A stretch of 64,000 bases of DNA from the NCBI RefSeq assembly GCF_001417735.1, contig NZ_BBUZ01000028.1, positions 248,001 to 312,000 on the forward strand. The letters run 5' to 3'. Positions 35,555 to 43,774 of this stretch are shown one piece after another. The stretch comes from Streptomyces sp. NBRC 110028. Its GTDB lineage: Bacteria > Actinomycetota > Actinomycetes > Streptomycetales > Streptomycetaceae. A program made the translations under genes and the position numbers. The notes beneath the pieces are model-generated. The model was not told the origin of the DNA. It ran no database searches and saw only the letters and a list, made by a program, of their open reading frames with translations. Numbering within the stretch: position 1 is the first letter of the stretch; each line of letters starts with the position of its first letter.

Positions 35555-36988
35555 ATGACCACCTTCGTGGACCGCGTCGAGCTGCACGTCGCCGCGGGTA
35601 GCGGAGGCCACGGCTGCGCCTCCGTACACCGCGAGAAGTTCAAGCCGCTCGGCGGCCCGGACGGCGGAAACGGTGGCCGGGGCGGCGATGTGATCCTGGT
35701 CGTCGACCAGTCGGTCACCACGCTGCTCGAGTACCACCACAGCCCGCACCGCAAGGCCACCAACGGCAAACCCGGCGAGGGCGGCCACCGCTCCGGCAAG
35801 GACGGCAGCGACCTGGTCCTGCCGGTCCCGGACGGCACGGTCGTCCTCGACAAGAAGGGCAACGTGCTCGCCGACCTGATCGGCGAGGGCACCACCTACA
35901 TCGCCGCCCAGGGCGGCCGTGGCGGCCTCGGCAACGCGGCCCTCGCCTCGGCCCGCCGCAAGGCCCCCGGCTTCGCGCTGCTGGGCGAGCCGGGCCACGC
36001 CGGGGACGTCGTCCTGGAGCTGAAGACCGTCGCGGACGTGGCCCTCGTCGGCTACCCGAGCGCCGGCAAGTCTTCCCTGATCTCGGTGCTCTCGGCCGCC
36101 AAGCCGAAGATCGCCGACTACCCCTTCACCACCCTGGTCCCCAACCTCGGCGTGGTGACGGCCGGTTCGACCGTCTACACCATCGCGGACGTGCCCGGTC
36201 TGATCCCGGGCGCCAGCCAGGGCAAGGGCCTCGGCCTGGAGTTCCTGCGCCATGTGGAGCGCTGCTCGGTGCTGGTGCACGTCCTGGACACCGCGGCCCT
36301 GGAGTCCGAGCGTGACCCGCTGACCGATCTCGATGTCATCGAGGCCGAACTCGCCGAGTACGGCGGCCTGGAGGACCGGCCCCGGCTCGTCGTCCTCAAC
36401 AAGGTCGACATCCCCGACGGCAAGGACCTCGCCGACATCATCCGCCCGGACCTGGAGGCCCGCGGCTACCAGGTCTTCGAGGCCTCGGCCATCGCCCATC
36501 TCGGCCTCAAGGAGCTGTCGTTCGCCCTCGCGGACATCGTCGGACGAGCGCGCGCGGCCAAGCCGAAGGAGGAGGCGACCAGGATCGTCATCCGTCCGAA
36601 GGCCGTGGACGACGCGGGCTTCAAGGTCGTCGTCGAGGACGGTTTCTACCGCGTCGTGGGCGAGAAGCCCGAGCGCTGGGTCCGCCAGACCGACTTCAAC
36701 AACGACGAGGCCGTCGGCTACCTCGCCGACCGGCTGAACCGCCTCGGCGTCGAGGAGGAGCTGGTGAAGGCGGGCGCCCACGCGGGCGACGAGGTCGTCA
36801 TCGGCCCCGAGGACAACGCGGTCGTCTTCGACTGGGAGCCGACGCTCGCGGCCGGTGCCGAGATGCTGGGCCGCCGCGGTGAGGACCACCGCTTCGAGGC
36901 CCCCCGCCCGGCGGCGCAGCGGCGCCGCGACCGGGACACGGAGCGGGACGAAGCGGAGGAGGAGTACGAGTCGTTCAAGCCCTTCTAG
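35555..36988 (+). CDS. obg: GTPase Obg (CgtA)
   Basis: Ribosome-assembly GTPase, in Streptomyces also linked to the onset of aerial growth. The 477-residue product has the Gly-rich Obg fold (VAAGSGGHGCASVHREKFKPLGGPDGGNGGRGGDV), then the G domain with G1 GYPSAGKSS (about 166-173), G3 DVPGL and G4 NKVD. The C-terminal OCT domain (about 345-420) is followed by a charged tail (RRRDRDTERDEAEEEYESF) typical of high-GC actinomycetes. GGAGG precedes ATG 35555. Confidence 0.97.
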   Translation: MTTFVDRVELHVAAGSGGHGCASVHREKFKPLGGPDGGNGGRGGDVILVVDQSVTTLLEYHHSPHRKATNGKPGEGGHRSGKDGSDLVLPVPDGTVVLDKKGNVLADLIGEGTTYIAAQGGRGGLGNAALASARRKAPGFALLGEPGHAGDVVLELKTVADVALVGYPSAGKSSLISVLSAAKPKIADYPFTTLVPNLGVVTAGSTVYTIADVPGLIPGASQGKGLGLEFLRHVERCSVLVHVLDTAALESERDPLTDLDVIEAELAEYGGLEDRPRLVVLNKVDIPDGKDLADIIRPDLEARGYQVFEASAIAHLGLKELSFALADIVGRARAAKPKEEATRIVIRPKAVDDAGFKVVVEDGFYRVVGEKPERWVRQTDFNNDEAVGYLADRLNRLGVEEELVKAGAHAGDEVVIGPEDNAVVFDWEPTLAAGAEMLGRRGEDHRFEAPRPAAQRRRDRDTERDEAEEEYESFKPF

Positions 36989-37070
36989 GGGCCGGGGCCG
37001 GGGTGGGCGGCCCCCGCCACGAGCCCTGACAGCGGCTCTCGGCCGCGACGGACCGGTGGCACGGCAAAAG

Positions 37071-37095
37071 GACCCGGGAGCGATGCTCCCGGGCC
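37071..37095. terminator. Convergent terminator between obg and the TagF-like gene
   Basis: CCCGGGAGC (37073-37081) and GCTCCCGGG (37085-37093) form a 9-bp stem with a 3-nt loop, preceded by caaaagga; on the minus strand this gives a short T-run after the stem. It is placed to stop both genes. Confidence 0.7.
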
Positions 37096-37117
37096 CTTAC
37101 GCGTGGCCGGCGGCGGC

Positions 37118-39205
37118 TCAGACCGTCGCCGTCTCCTCCGGCTCCGACGATCCGGCCTCCAGCTCCGCCTCCTCGGCCGCGTCCCGGGCCTCCCGCTGCG
37201 CGGGGATCTCATCGGCCAGCCGCGTGGCCATCCGCACCCGGCGCTCGTCGGCCTTCCGGCACAGCGTCTGCGCGGCCTGGTCGAAGCGCACCAGGGACGG
37301 CGGGTCGGACGGCCCGAGCAGGTGCACCTTCAGCTCGGCGCGGGCGGCCGCGAGGGTGTCCTTCTCGGGGTCGCGGACGGCCTCCAGCAGCTCCGGGACC
37401 TCCGTCGCCTCGGGGCTGAGGATCGTGGCGGCGCGCACGGTCGGGAAGGTCGCCCGGAACTCCTCCTCGCTCAGCCCGCTGGTGTTCGCCACCGCGTACG
37501 GCTTCTCGCTCGTCAGGTAGTCCGAGACGACGCTCGACACATCGCTGATCAGCACATCGGCCTGGTTGAAGCAGGTGAAGATGGCCGGCCGCGGCCCGGT
37601 GATGATCTGGTGCTCCCAGTCCGGCAGCGACGTCCAGTAGGCGCTCTCCCAGGCGGCGGTGGCCGCCGCCACGCCCGCGGCGCGGTTGTCGTCCGGGGTG
37701 CCCTGGAGCTTCATGCGCTCGATCTCGTCCGCGCTGTGGCGGAAGGACGTGCTGGTGAGCTGGTTCAGCTCATCGGCACGCCGGTTCAGCTCGGCCGCGG
37801 CCTCGGCGGGCGGACGGGCCCCGCCGCGCTTGGTGTTCGCCTCGGCGATCATCGCCTTGATGCGGTCGTCGGCGTGGCCGGCCCGCCGGTCGACGGAGCC
37901 GGTCATCGGGTGCGGCTTGTACAGCAGCCGCACCTTGGGGTCGGCGAGCAGTTCGCGGACGATGTTCTCGCCGGCCAGGATGACCGAGGTGTTGCCGGGG
38001 TTGCCGTCCCAGCCCTCCCAGGTCGGCGCGTACAGCACGGTGGTGTACTCGCCGGTCGGGGCGCCCGCGTAGGGGCGGATCGGCGCCAGCTGCGGGCGGC
38101 CGACCTCCACGACGTCCTTGTCCTCGACGCCGATGTCGGCGAGCTGGTAGCGGTCGCGCGCGGCCGGGCCCGCGACCCACACCTCGTCGTACGCCTTGGC
38201 GTACGGGTTGCAGCTGGAGAGCTTGTCGCTCTCGCCGTGGTTGATGAACGCGTGCTTGATCGAGGGGATGCGCAGCACCTGCGAGGTCTTGCCCGAATTG
38301 GCCGGGTGCAGCAGCACCTTGAGCGTCGAGTGCTCGAGCCGCATCAGATGGGCGACCTTGGGGAGGCAGACGATCGGGACGTCCGTCGCGTCGATCTTCT
38401 GCACCATGAACCGCTCGCGCAGCACGATGATGGGGTTGCCGTCGAGCGCGGCGAGGGTGGAGAGCCACATGTTCGCCTGGTAGGCGGAGCTGGTGCCGCC
38501 GGAGAAGTACATGCCGACGGTCGGCTGGTACTCGGCCAGCCAGGTGTCGAGCCACTCCAGGGCCTTCGCCTCGCTCACCGCCCGCTTGCGCGGCAGCAGC
38601 CAGGTGGCCAGGTGGGCGGTGCCGGCGATGCCGATCAGCAGGGCGATCGAGAGGCCGACGGCTCCCCAGGCACCGTTCTTGGTGCCGGCGGTCAGCAGCA
38701 GTCCGGCGGTGGCGGGGGCGGCGAGCCGCAGCATCCGGCGGCCGTGCTGGCGGGCGAACAGCCGCGGCGGGGCATCGCTCAGGCGCAGCGCGGAGGCGTC
38801 GATGTTGCGCGTGACGAAGGGCAGCTGCCGCGTGCGGCGCACCATTATGGCGGCCGCCTGGCAGGCGAAGTGCACGACGTAGAAGAGCAGCAGCCCGACG
38901 GTCAGCGGCGCCTGCTCGTGCAGCGGATTGATTCCCTCTATCCGCAGCAGCCCGACCATGATGAGCATGTCGCGGAACAGCTGGCGCACCGTGATGTCGA
39001 AGCGGACCTTGCCCAGCAGCGACAGCAGACCGGGCTGCTTGTGCTGCAGGAAAAGATCGAGGGCGAGGCCGCACGCCGAGGAGGCGATGAAGAGCGGTAC
39101 GTTCGGGAGTACGGCGCCGACGAGCTGTGTGGTGAAGAACACCACCATGGCGAGCAGCGCCGTGAGCTGTACGACCCGGCGTGGGGCGAATCCGGCGGAG
39201 GGCAC
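37118..39205 (-). CDS. CDP-glycerol glycerophosphotransferase family protein (TagB/TagF-like)
   Basis: The 695-residue product has an N-terminal membrane domain of about five helices (e.g. LTALLAMVVFFTTQLVGAVLPNVPLFIASS and ATAGLLLTAGT...ALLIGIAGTAHLATWLLP). The cytoplasmic C-terminal half belongs to the glycerophosphotransferase family: SIKHAFINHGESDK (His-Gly motif), VLYAPTWEGW, LLYKPHPMTG, and NQADVLISDVSSVVSDYL with the SDVSS motif that binds CDP-glycerol. Such enzymes polymerise poly(glycerol-phosphate) wall or lipoteichoic acid. GTG at 39205 is chosen because CAGGAG lies about nine bases before it; a longer frame to 39319 lacks that support. It is a single gene on the minus strand between obg and proB. 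Confidence 0.85.
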   Translation of the reverse strand: MPSAGFAPRRVVQLTALLAMVVFFTTQLVGAVLPNVPLFIASSACGLALDLFLQHKQPGLLSLLGKVRFDITVRQLFRDMLIMVGLLRIEGINPLHEQAPLTVGLLLFYVVHFACQAAAIMVRRTRQLPFVTRNIDASALRLSDAPPRLFARQHGRRMLRLAAPATAGLLLTAGTKNGAWGAVGLSIALLIGIAGTAHLATWLLPRKRAVSEAKALEWLDTWLAEYQPTVGMYFSGGTSSAYQANMWLSTLAALDGNPIIVLRERFMVQKIDATDVPIVCLPKVAHLMRLEHSTLKVLLHPANSGKTSQVLRIPSIKHAFINHGESDKLSSCNPYAKAYDEVWVAGPAARDRYQLADIGVEDKDVVEVGRPQLAPIRPYAGAPTGEYTTVLYAPTWEGWDGNPGNTSVILAGENIVRELLADPKVRLLYKPHPMTGSVDRRAGHADDRIKAMIAEANTKRGGARPPAEAAAELNRRADELNQLTSTSFRHSADEIERMKLQGTPDDNRAAGVAAATAAWESAYWTSLPDWEHQIITGPRPAIFTCFNQADVLISDVSSVVSDYLTSEKPYAVANTSGLSEEEFRATFPTVRAATILSPEATEVPELLEAVRDPEKDTLAAARAELKVHLLGPSDPPSLVRFDQAAQTLCRKADERRVRMATRLADEIPAQREARDAAEEAELEAGSSEPEETATV

Positions 39206-39520
39206 GGGTTGGGCTCCTGGCGGGAGGGCGGTGGACGACTGGGGGGACCCCTGACCGTATGCCGCCGTCCGGCCCGGTGACAATCCGCGCAGGTGCCAAC
39301 CGCCCCGAAACAGGCCCAAACGCTCCGCGGAGCGGTCCGGGCGGCCGTCGCGGCGGTGAAGCGGCGGCGAAATGGCGGCGAAATGGCCGGGCGGCCATGG
39401 GCCCGGCTCACGTAGATTGCCCCCTTGTCATGATGTGAGTGTGCAGGACACGCGTTTTACGCTCATCGCGAGGTGCGCGTGAGAGCCGGGGACGAGCCCG
39501 GGGATGAGCAGGGGAGAGGC
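39206..39520. other. Divergent promoter gap between TagF-like gene and proB
   Basis: No gene is visible. TAGATT at 39413-39418 followed by tgcccccttgtcatgatgtgag could be a proB -10 box, about 100 nt before its start. Two GGCGGCGAAATGG-type copies (about 39362-39387) form a short direct repeat. Nothing else stands out. Confidence 0.4.
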
Positions 39521-40714
39521 GTGGCGAAGCAGGACGGGTCGGCGGTACGGGACGAGGTGGCCGCGGCCCGCAGGATCGTGGTGAAGATCGGTTCGTCTTC
39601 CCTCACCACCGCGGCAGGGGGGCTGGACGCGGACCGGGTTGACGCGCTGGTGGACGTGCTCGCGAAGGTGCTCGGCCAGGACGCGGGCGGGGACGGCGGT
39701 GCGGGCGGTGGTGCCGGCGGCGCGGGCGGCAAGGAGATAGTCCTGGTCTCCTCCGGGGCCATCGCCGCCGGACTCGCCCCCCTGGGCCTGGACCGGCGCC
39801 CCCGCGACCTCGCCCGCCAGCAGGCCGCCGCGAGCGTCGGACAGGGCCTGCTGGTGGCCCGCTACACCGCCTCCTTCGCGCGCTACGGGCGCCGGGTCGG
39901 CCAGGTGCTGCTCACCACGGACGACACCAGCCGCCGCGCCCACTACCGCAACGCCACCCGGACCCTGGACCAGCTGCTGGCCATGGGCGCCCTGCCGATC
40001 GTCAACGAGAACGACACCGTGGCCACCGACGAGATCCGGTTCGGGGACAACGACCGCCTCGCGGCCCTGGTCGCCCATCTCGTACGGGCCGATCTGCTGG
40101 TGCTGCTCTCCGATGTGGACGGGCTCTACGACGGCGACCCCAGGACCCCGGGAACCTCGCGGATCGACGAGGTCAAGGGCCCCCAGGACCTCGCCGGGGT
40201 CTCGATCGGCAGCGCGGGCCGCTCCGGAGTCGGTACGGGCGGCATGGTCACCAAGGTCGAGGCGGCCCGGATCGCCGCCGCGGCCGGGGTCCCGGTGGTG
40301 CTCACCTCCGCCAGCCGGGCCGGGGACGCCCTGCTGGGCCGCCCCACCGGTACGTACTTCCACCGCACCGGCCGCCGCTCGGCCGACCGGCTGCTGTGGC
40401 TCGCCCACGCCTCGGAGCCCCGCGGCGCGCTCACCCTGGACGACGGGGCGGTGCGGGCCGTCGTGGAGCGCCGCACGTCGCTGCTGCCCGCGGGGATCGC
40501 GGCGGTGGAGGGCGAGTTCACCGCCGGGGACCCGGTCGAGCTGCGGGACACCGAGGGCCGCGCGGTGGCCCGCGGGCTGGTGAACTTCGACGCCAAGGAG
40601 ATCCCGCGGCTGATCGGCCGCTCGACCCGCGACCTCGCGCGCGAGCTGGGCCCCGCGTACGAGCGCGAGGTCGTGCACCGGGACGACCTGGTGGTGCTGC
40701 ACCGCCACGGATGA
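39521..40714 (+). CDS. proB: Glutamate 5-kinase
   Basis: First step of proline synthesis: phosphorylates glutamate. The 397-residue product has the amino-acid kinase fold (RRIVVKIGSSSLT, VLVSSGAIAAGL, LPIVNENDTVATDEIRFGDNDRLAALVA, SDVDGLYDGDPR, GTGGMVTKVEAARIA) and a C-terminal PUA domain (from about 300). An insertion of about 20 residues, almost pure Gly/Ala (DAGGDGGAGGGAGGAGG), lies between the first helix and the second strand and is absent from the shorter enzymes. GTG 39521 follows GGGGAGAGG directly. proA lies one gene downstream. Confidence 0.95.
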   Translation: MAKQDGSAVRDEVAAARRIVVKIGSSSLTTAAGGLDADRVDALVDVLAKVLGQDAGGDGGAGGGAGGAGGKEIVLVSSGAIAAGLAPLGLDRRPRDLARQQAAASVGQGLLVARYTASFARYGRRVGQVLLTTDDTSRRAHYRNATRTLDQLLAMGALPIVNENDTVATDEIRFGDNDRLAALVAHLVRADLLVLLSDVDGLYDGDPRTPGTSRIDEVKGPQDLAGVSIGSAGRSGVGTGGMVTKVEAARIAAAAGVPVVLTSASRAGDALLGRPTGTYFHRTGRRSADRLLWLAHASEPRGALTLDDGAVRAVVERRTSLLPAGIAAVEGEFTAGDPVELRDTEGRAVARGLVNFDAKEIPRLIGRSTRDLARELGPAYEREVVHRDDLVVLHRHG

Positions 40715-40772
40715 GCCGTCCCGTCGGGGCCCGCACGGGCCGGGGCGCCCGCCCGGCCGGCCGGGGGTGCCC

Positions 40773-40816
40773 CGGAAGGTGAGCCGGGCCTCAAAAAAAG
40801 GGGGGCTTACCTTCCG
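40773..40816 (+). terminator. Hairpin downstream of proB with a homopolymeric loop
   Basis: CGGAAGGTGAGCC (40773-40785) pairs with GGCTTACCTTCCG (40804-40816) with one G-T mismatch that becomes G-U in RNA. The 18-nt loop contains seven A followed by a run of G, unusual in this genome. It lies 58 bases after proB and probably terminates it. Confidence 0.6.
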
Positions 40817-40992
40817 CAAAAACGCCCCGCGGCCGCGCGAGGACTGGTCAACTTTGTTCAACGGGGTCGCGCGGGCAGCGGGCCCGCGGTGGGAACGCGG
40901 CGGGTCCGGATCGGCACCGCCGGCCACGGCACCACCGCACCACAGTGCTCCGCCCGCGCGTGAGCGGAGCAGCGAGCTACAGGAGGCCGCCG

Positions 40993-41496
40993 GTGAGACG
41001 AGGGCGCCCGGGGGCGCCGCCCCGAGGGGCGGCGGAGCGCACCCTGACCAGTGTCGGGTTGAACGGTGCCGGCGCGAACGGTGCCGGCGCGAACGGCGCC
41101 GGGGCGGGCGATGCCGGGACGGAGGACGCGACGGCGCAGGGCAAGCGGGTCGAGGTGTCCCGGCTGTGGCACATCACGCTGAGCGTCTCGGGTGCCGAGG
41201 CGCCGCTGCGGGAGGTCCGGCGGGCGCTGGAGCAGCTGGCCCACGACCATCCCTTCCTGCTGACCAGTCGCTACGCCAACGATCACGCCGAGATCCGGTA
41301 CTGGGAGGAGGCGCGCGATCTGCACGACGCCGCGGCGGTGGCGCTGCGGCTGTGGGGCGAGCACCGTTCGACGGCCAAGCTGCCGCCATGGGAGATCGTC
41401 GGGCTCGAGGTCATCGACCGTGATACGTATCACCAGCGCATCGCCGAGGGATACGGGCCGCCACCGGCTTCTCCGGTGGGTGTGCACCCGTTCTGA
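40993..41496 (+). CDS. Conserved hypothetical protein between proB and proA
   Basis: The 167-residue product has a variable, basic then Gly/Ala/Asn-rich N-terminus (about 1-52) and a well-structured C-terminal part: RLWHITLSVSGAEAPLREVRRALEQLAHDHPFLLTSRYANDHAEIRYWEEARDLHDAAAVALRLWGEH..., ending GYGPPPASPVGVHPF. The pattern suggests a small alpha/beta, ACT- or ferredoxin-like fold. GTG 40993 is preceded by AGGAGG at ideal spacing. The N-terminal part contains three copies of a 15-bp unit (GANGA). I know no function; its place between the two proline genes is suggestive only. Confidence 0.75.
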   Translation: MRRGRPGAPPRGAAERTLTSVGLNGAGANGAGANGAGAGDAGTEDATAQGKRVEVSRLWHITLSVSGAEAPLREVRRALEQLAHDHPFLLTSRYANDHAEIRYWEEARDLHDAAAVALRLWGEHRSTAKLPPWEIVGLEVIDRDTYHQRIAEGYGPPPASPVGVHPF

Positions 41497-41575
41497 AGGG
41501 GCGGGCGGGGCGCCGAGATGTGAGAAGGCCATCTCGAAGGGCGGAATACCGGAGGGATCGCCGCGCTCGGCTCAG

Positions 41576-41581
41576 TAGGCT
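41576..41581 (+). promoter_or_regulatory. Leaderless-type -10 box of proA
   Basis: TAGGCT ends exactly 6 nt before the proA ATG, with no Shine-Dalgarno between; transcription would start at or next to the A of ATG. Confidence 0.55.
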
Positions 41582-41587
41582 GCCTGC

Positions 41588-42892
41588 ATGACCAGCGCAC
41601 CCACGTCGCCGCTCACCGACCCCTGGCCGAAGTCCCCGGTCCTCCAGACCGCCTATCGGGCGCGCGCCGCGGCCGTCGACCTCGCCCCGCTGCCGCGCGC
41701 ACTGAAGGACGACGCGCTGCTGGCGATGGCCGACGCGCTGGAGGTGCGGACGAAGGAGATCGTCGAGGCCAACGCCGCCGATGTGGAGCGGGCCCGGGAG
41801 GCGGGCACGAGCGAGGCGATCGTCGACCGGCTGACCCTCACCCCGGAGCGGGTGCGGGCCATCGCCTCCGATGTCCGCGACGTGGTCGCGCTGCCCGACC
41901 CGGTCGGCGAGGTGGTGCGCGGTTCGACGCTCCCCAACGGCATCGACCTGCGCCAGGTGCGCGTCCCGCTGGGCGTCGTCGGCATCATCTACGAGGCCCG
42001 CCCGAACGTCACCGTGGACGCCGCCGCGCTGTGCCTGAAGTCGGGCAACGCCGTCCTGCTGCGCGGCTCTTCGTCGGCGTACCACTCGAACAGCGCGCTG
42101 GTGAAGGTGCTGCGCGACGCCGTCGGCGGCGCCGGACTGCCCGCGGACGCCGTTCAGCTGGTGCCGGGGGAGAGCCGGGAGTCGGTGCGCGAGCTGATGC
42201 GCGCCCGCGGCCTGGTGGACGTGCTGATTCCGCGCGGCGGCGCCTCGCTCATCCGTACGGTGGTCGAGGAGTCGACGGTGCCGGTCATCGAGACCGGCAC
42301 CGGCAACTGCCACGTCTACGTGGACGCCCAGGCCGACCTGGACATGGCCGTGGACATCCTGGTGAACTCCAAGGCCCAGCGCCCGAGCGTGTGCAACGCG
42401 GCGGAGACCCTGCTGGTGCACCAGGACATCGCCGCCGAGTTCCTGCCGCGCGCGCTGGACGCGCTGGCGGCGGCCGGGGTCACGGTGCACGCCGACGAGC
42501 GGGTGCTGGCGCTGGCCGAGGCCGAGGGGACGAAGGCCACGGTCGTCCCGGCGGTGATGGAGGACTGGGAGACCGAGTACCTGTCGTACGACATCGCCGC
42601 GGCGGTCGTGGACTCCCTGGAGGCCGCGGTGGCCCACATCGGCCTGTGGTCCTCCGGTCACACCGAGGCCATCGTCACGACGTCACAGGCGGCCGCCCGC
42701 CGCTTCACCCAATTGGTGGACTCCACCACCGTCGCGGTGAACGCCTCCACCCGCTTCACGGACGGCAGCCAGTTCGGCTTCGGCGCCGAGATCGGCATCT
42801 CCACCCAGAAGCTCCACGCCCGGGGACCGATGGGACTGCCCGAGCTGACGTCGACCAAGTACATCGTCACCGGCGACGGACACACCCGCTGA
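41588..42892 (+). CDS. proA: Gamma-glutamyl phosphate reductase
   Basis: Second step of proline synthesis, NADPH-dependent reduction to glutamate 5-semialdehyde. The 434-residue product is full length with the aldehyde-dehydrogenase-like fold: LGVVGIIYEARPNVTVDAAALCLKSGNAVLLRG (cofactor binding), and the catalytic Cys in RPSVCNAAETLL. It ends TRFTDGSQFGFGAEIGISTQKLHARGPMGLPELTSTKYIV. ATG start with a leaderless promoter. Spacing from proB indicates separate transcription units. Confidence 0.97.
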   Translation: MTSAPTSPLTDPWPKSPVLQTAYRARAAAVDLAPLPRALKDDALLAMADALEVRTKEIVEANAADVERAREAGTSEAIVDRLTLTPERVRAIASDVRDVVALPDPVGEVVRGSTLPNGIDLRQVRVPLGVVGIIYEARPNVTVDAAALCLKSGNAVLLRGSSSAYHSNSALVKVLRDAVGGAGLPADAVQLVPGESRESVRELMRARGLVDVLIPRGGASLIRTVVEESTVPVIETGTGNCHVYVDAQADLDMAVDILVNSKAQRPSVCNAAETLLVHQDIAAEFLPRALDALAAAGVTVHADERVLALAEAEGTKATVVPAVMEDWETEYLSYDIAAAVVDSLEAAVAHIGLWSSGHTEAIVTTSQAAARRFTQLVDSTTVAVNASTRFTDGSQFGFGAEIGISTQKLHARGPMGLPELTSTKYIVTGDGHTR

Positions 42893-42985
42893 GTCACCCG
42901 TTCGGGGGATGACCGAACCCGGAGGTCAACGGGCGGATCTTCCCTCGAATACCATTTCACCCTGCCCAAATTGACCCGTCGGGTC

Positions 42986-42991
42986 TACTCT
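42986..42991 (+). promoter_or_regulatory. Leaderless-type -10 box (TACTCT)
   Basis: TACTCT is followed by exactly 6 nt (gaacgg) and then the GTG at 42998. The next gene downstream has the identical hexamer and spacing. Confidence 0.55.
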
Positions 42992-42997
42992 GAACGG

Positions 42998-43621
42998 GTG
43001 CCGGACGACGTGGGGGGCAAGCCGTTCCCGGACGGCGACGAGCCCGACGAGCGCAGCCACGGAGAGGCGAACGACGAGTTCGCCACCGTGGTCTTCGACG
43101 AGGACTTCGTGCGGTCCGCCGTCATCCATGAGCCCACCGCCATCGAACGGATGCTGGCCGCGGCGCAGGCCCGTGCCGAGGCCGAGGCGTCCCGGCGCGG
43201 CGGGGCCGGGATGGCCCCCGAGGACGAGCTGTTCGACGACGCGTACGGCCCGGAGGGCGAGTTCGGGGACGGCCCGTACGACGACTACGCCGACCCGGAC
43301 GGCCGCTTCGGCCCGCGCCGGGACCTGGACGGCGCCTACGGCCCGTACGGGCGCTACGGAAGCGCCGGGCGGCCCTATCGCGGCCATGCCCGCTGGCACC
43401 GCCCGGTGGCCTGGCTGCTGGCCGTCCTGATGGGCATCGGGGTGGTCGCGCTGGCCTTCACGGCGGTCTACCGGGGCACCTCGGGCAACCGCCAGAACCC
43501 CGCCCCGCCGCCCGCCACCAGCGGCGTCGACGGCACGCCCGCGGGGCGGCCGGGCAGTGTGCCGTCCACGGCGGCCGAGCGCGAGGTGCCGCCCGCCTCC
43601 GTCGTGCCGCGCTCCCCGTGA
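42998..43621 (+). CDS. Single-pass membrane protein with N-terminal VVFDExFVRxA motif (paralogue A)
   Basis: The 207-residue product has an acidic cytoplasmic N-terminus with the segment FATVVFDEDFVRSAVIHEPTAIERML (about 27-52). A Gly/Asp/Tyr-rich stretch follows (PYDDYADPDGRFGPRR), then one helix (WLLAVLMGIGVVALAFTAVY, about 141-160) and a short Pro-rich outside tail. The same VVFDE-FVR-A motif starts the next gene. No known domain is recognised. GTG start with a leaderless promoter; the longer upstream frame is rejected for that reason. Confidence 0.75.
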   Translation: MPDDVGGKPFPDGDEPDERSHGEANDEFATVVFDEDFVRSAVIHEPTAIERMLAAAQARAEAEASRRGGAGMAPEDELFDDAYGPEGEFGDGPYDDYADPDGRFGPRRDLDGAYGPYGRYGSAGRPYRGHARWHRPVAWLLAVLMGIGVVALAFTAVYRGTSGNRQNPAPPPATSGVDGTPAGRPGSVPSTAAEREVPPASVVPRSP

Positions 43622-43762
43622 TGTCGTCGTCCCCCGCATCCATCGCCGTCCCTCACCTCCCCGGTGGCGTACCCGTAGCACGTCGCGCCGTATGCGGCGT
43701 TTCCTCCGTACCGTGCGTGAAGTTGTGGAGTACCACCGCGTTTACCGCTGCCCCCGGCGACC

Positions 43763-43768
43763 TACTCT
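43763..43768 (+). promoter_or_regulatory. Leaderless-type -10 box (TACTCT), second copy
   Basis: TACTCT, then 6 nt (tgaggt), then ATG 43775: the same box and spacing as in front of the paralogous gene at 42998. Confidence 0.6.
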
Positions 43769-43774
43769 TGAGGT

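Noticed and set aside
43458..43656. Minus-strand small frames between the two VVFDE genes
   Set aside because: Low-complexity Arg/Ala/Gly products antisense to a better supported gene.
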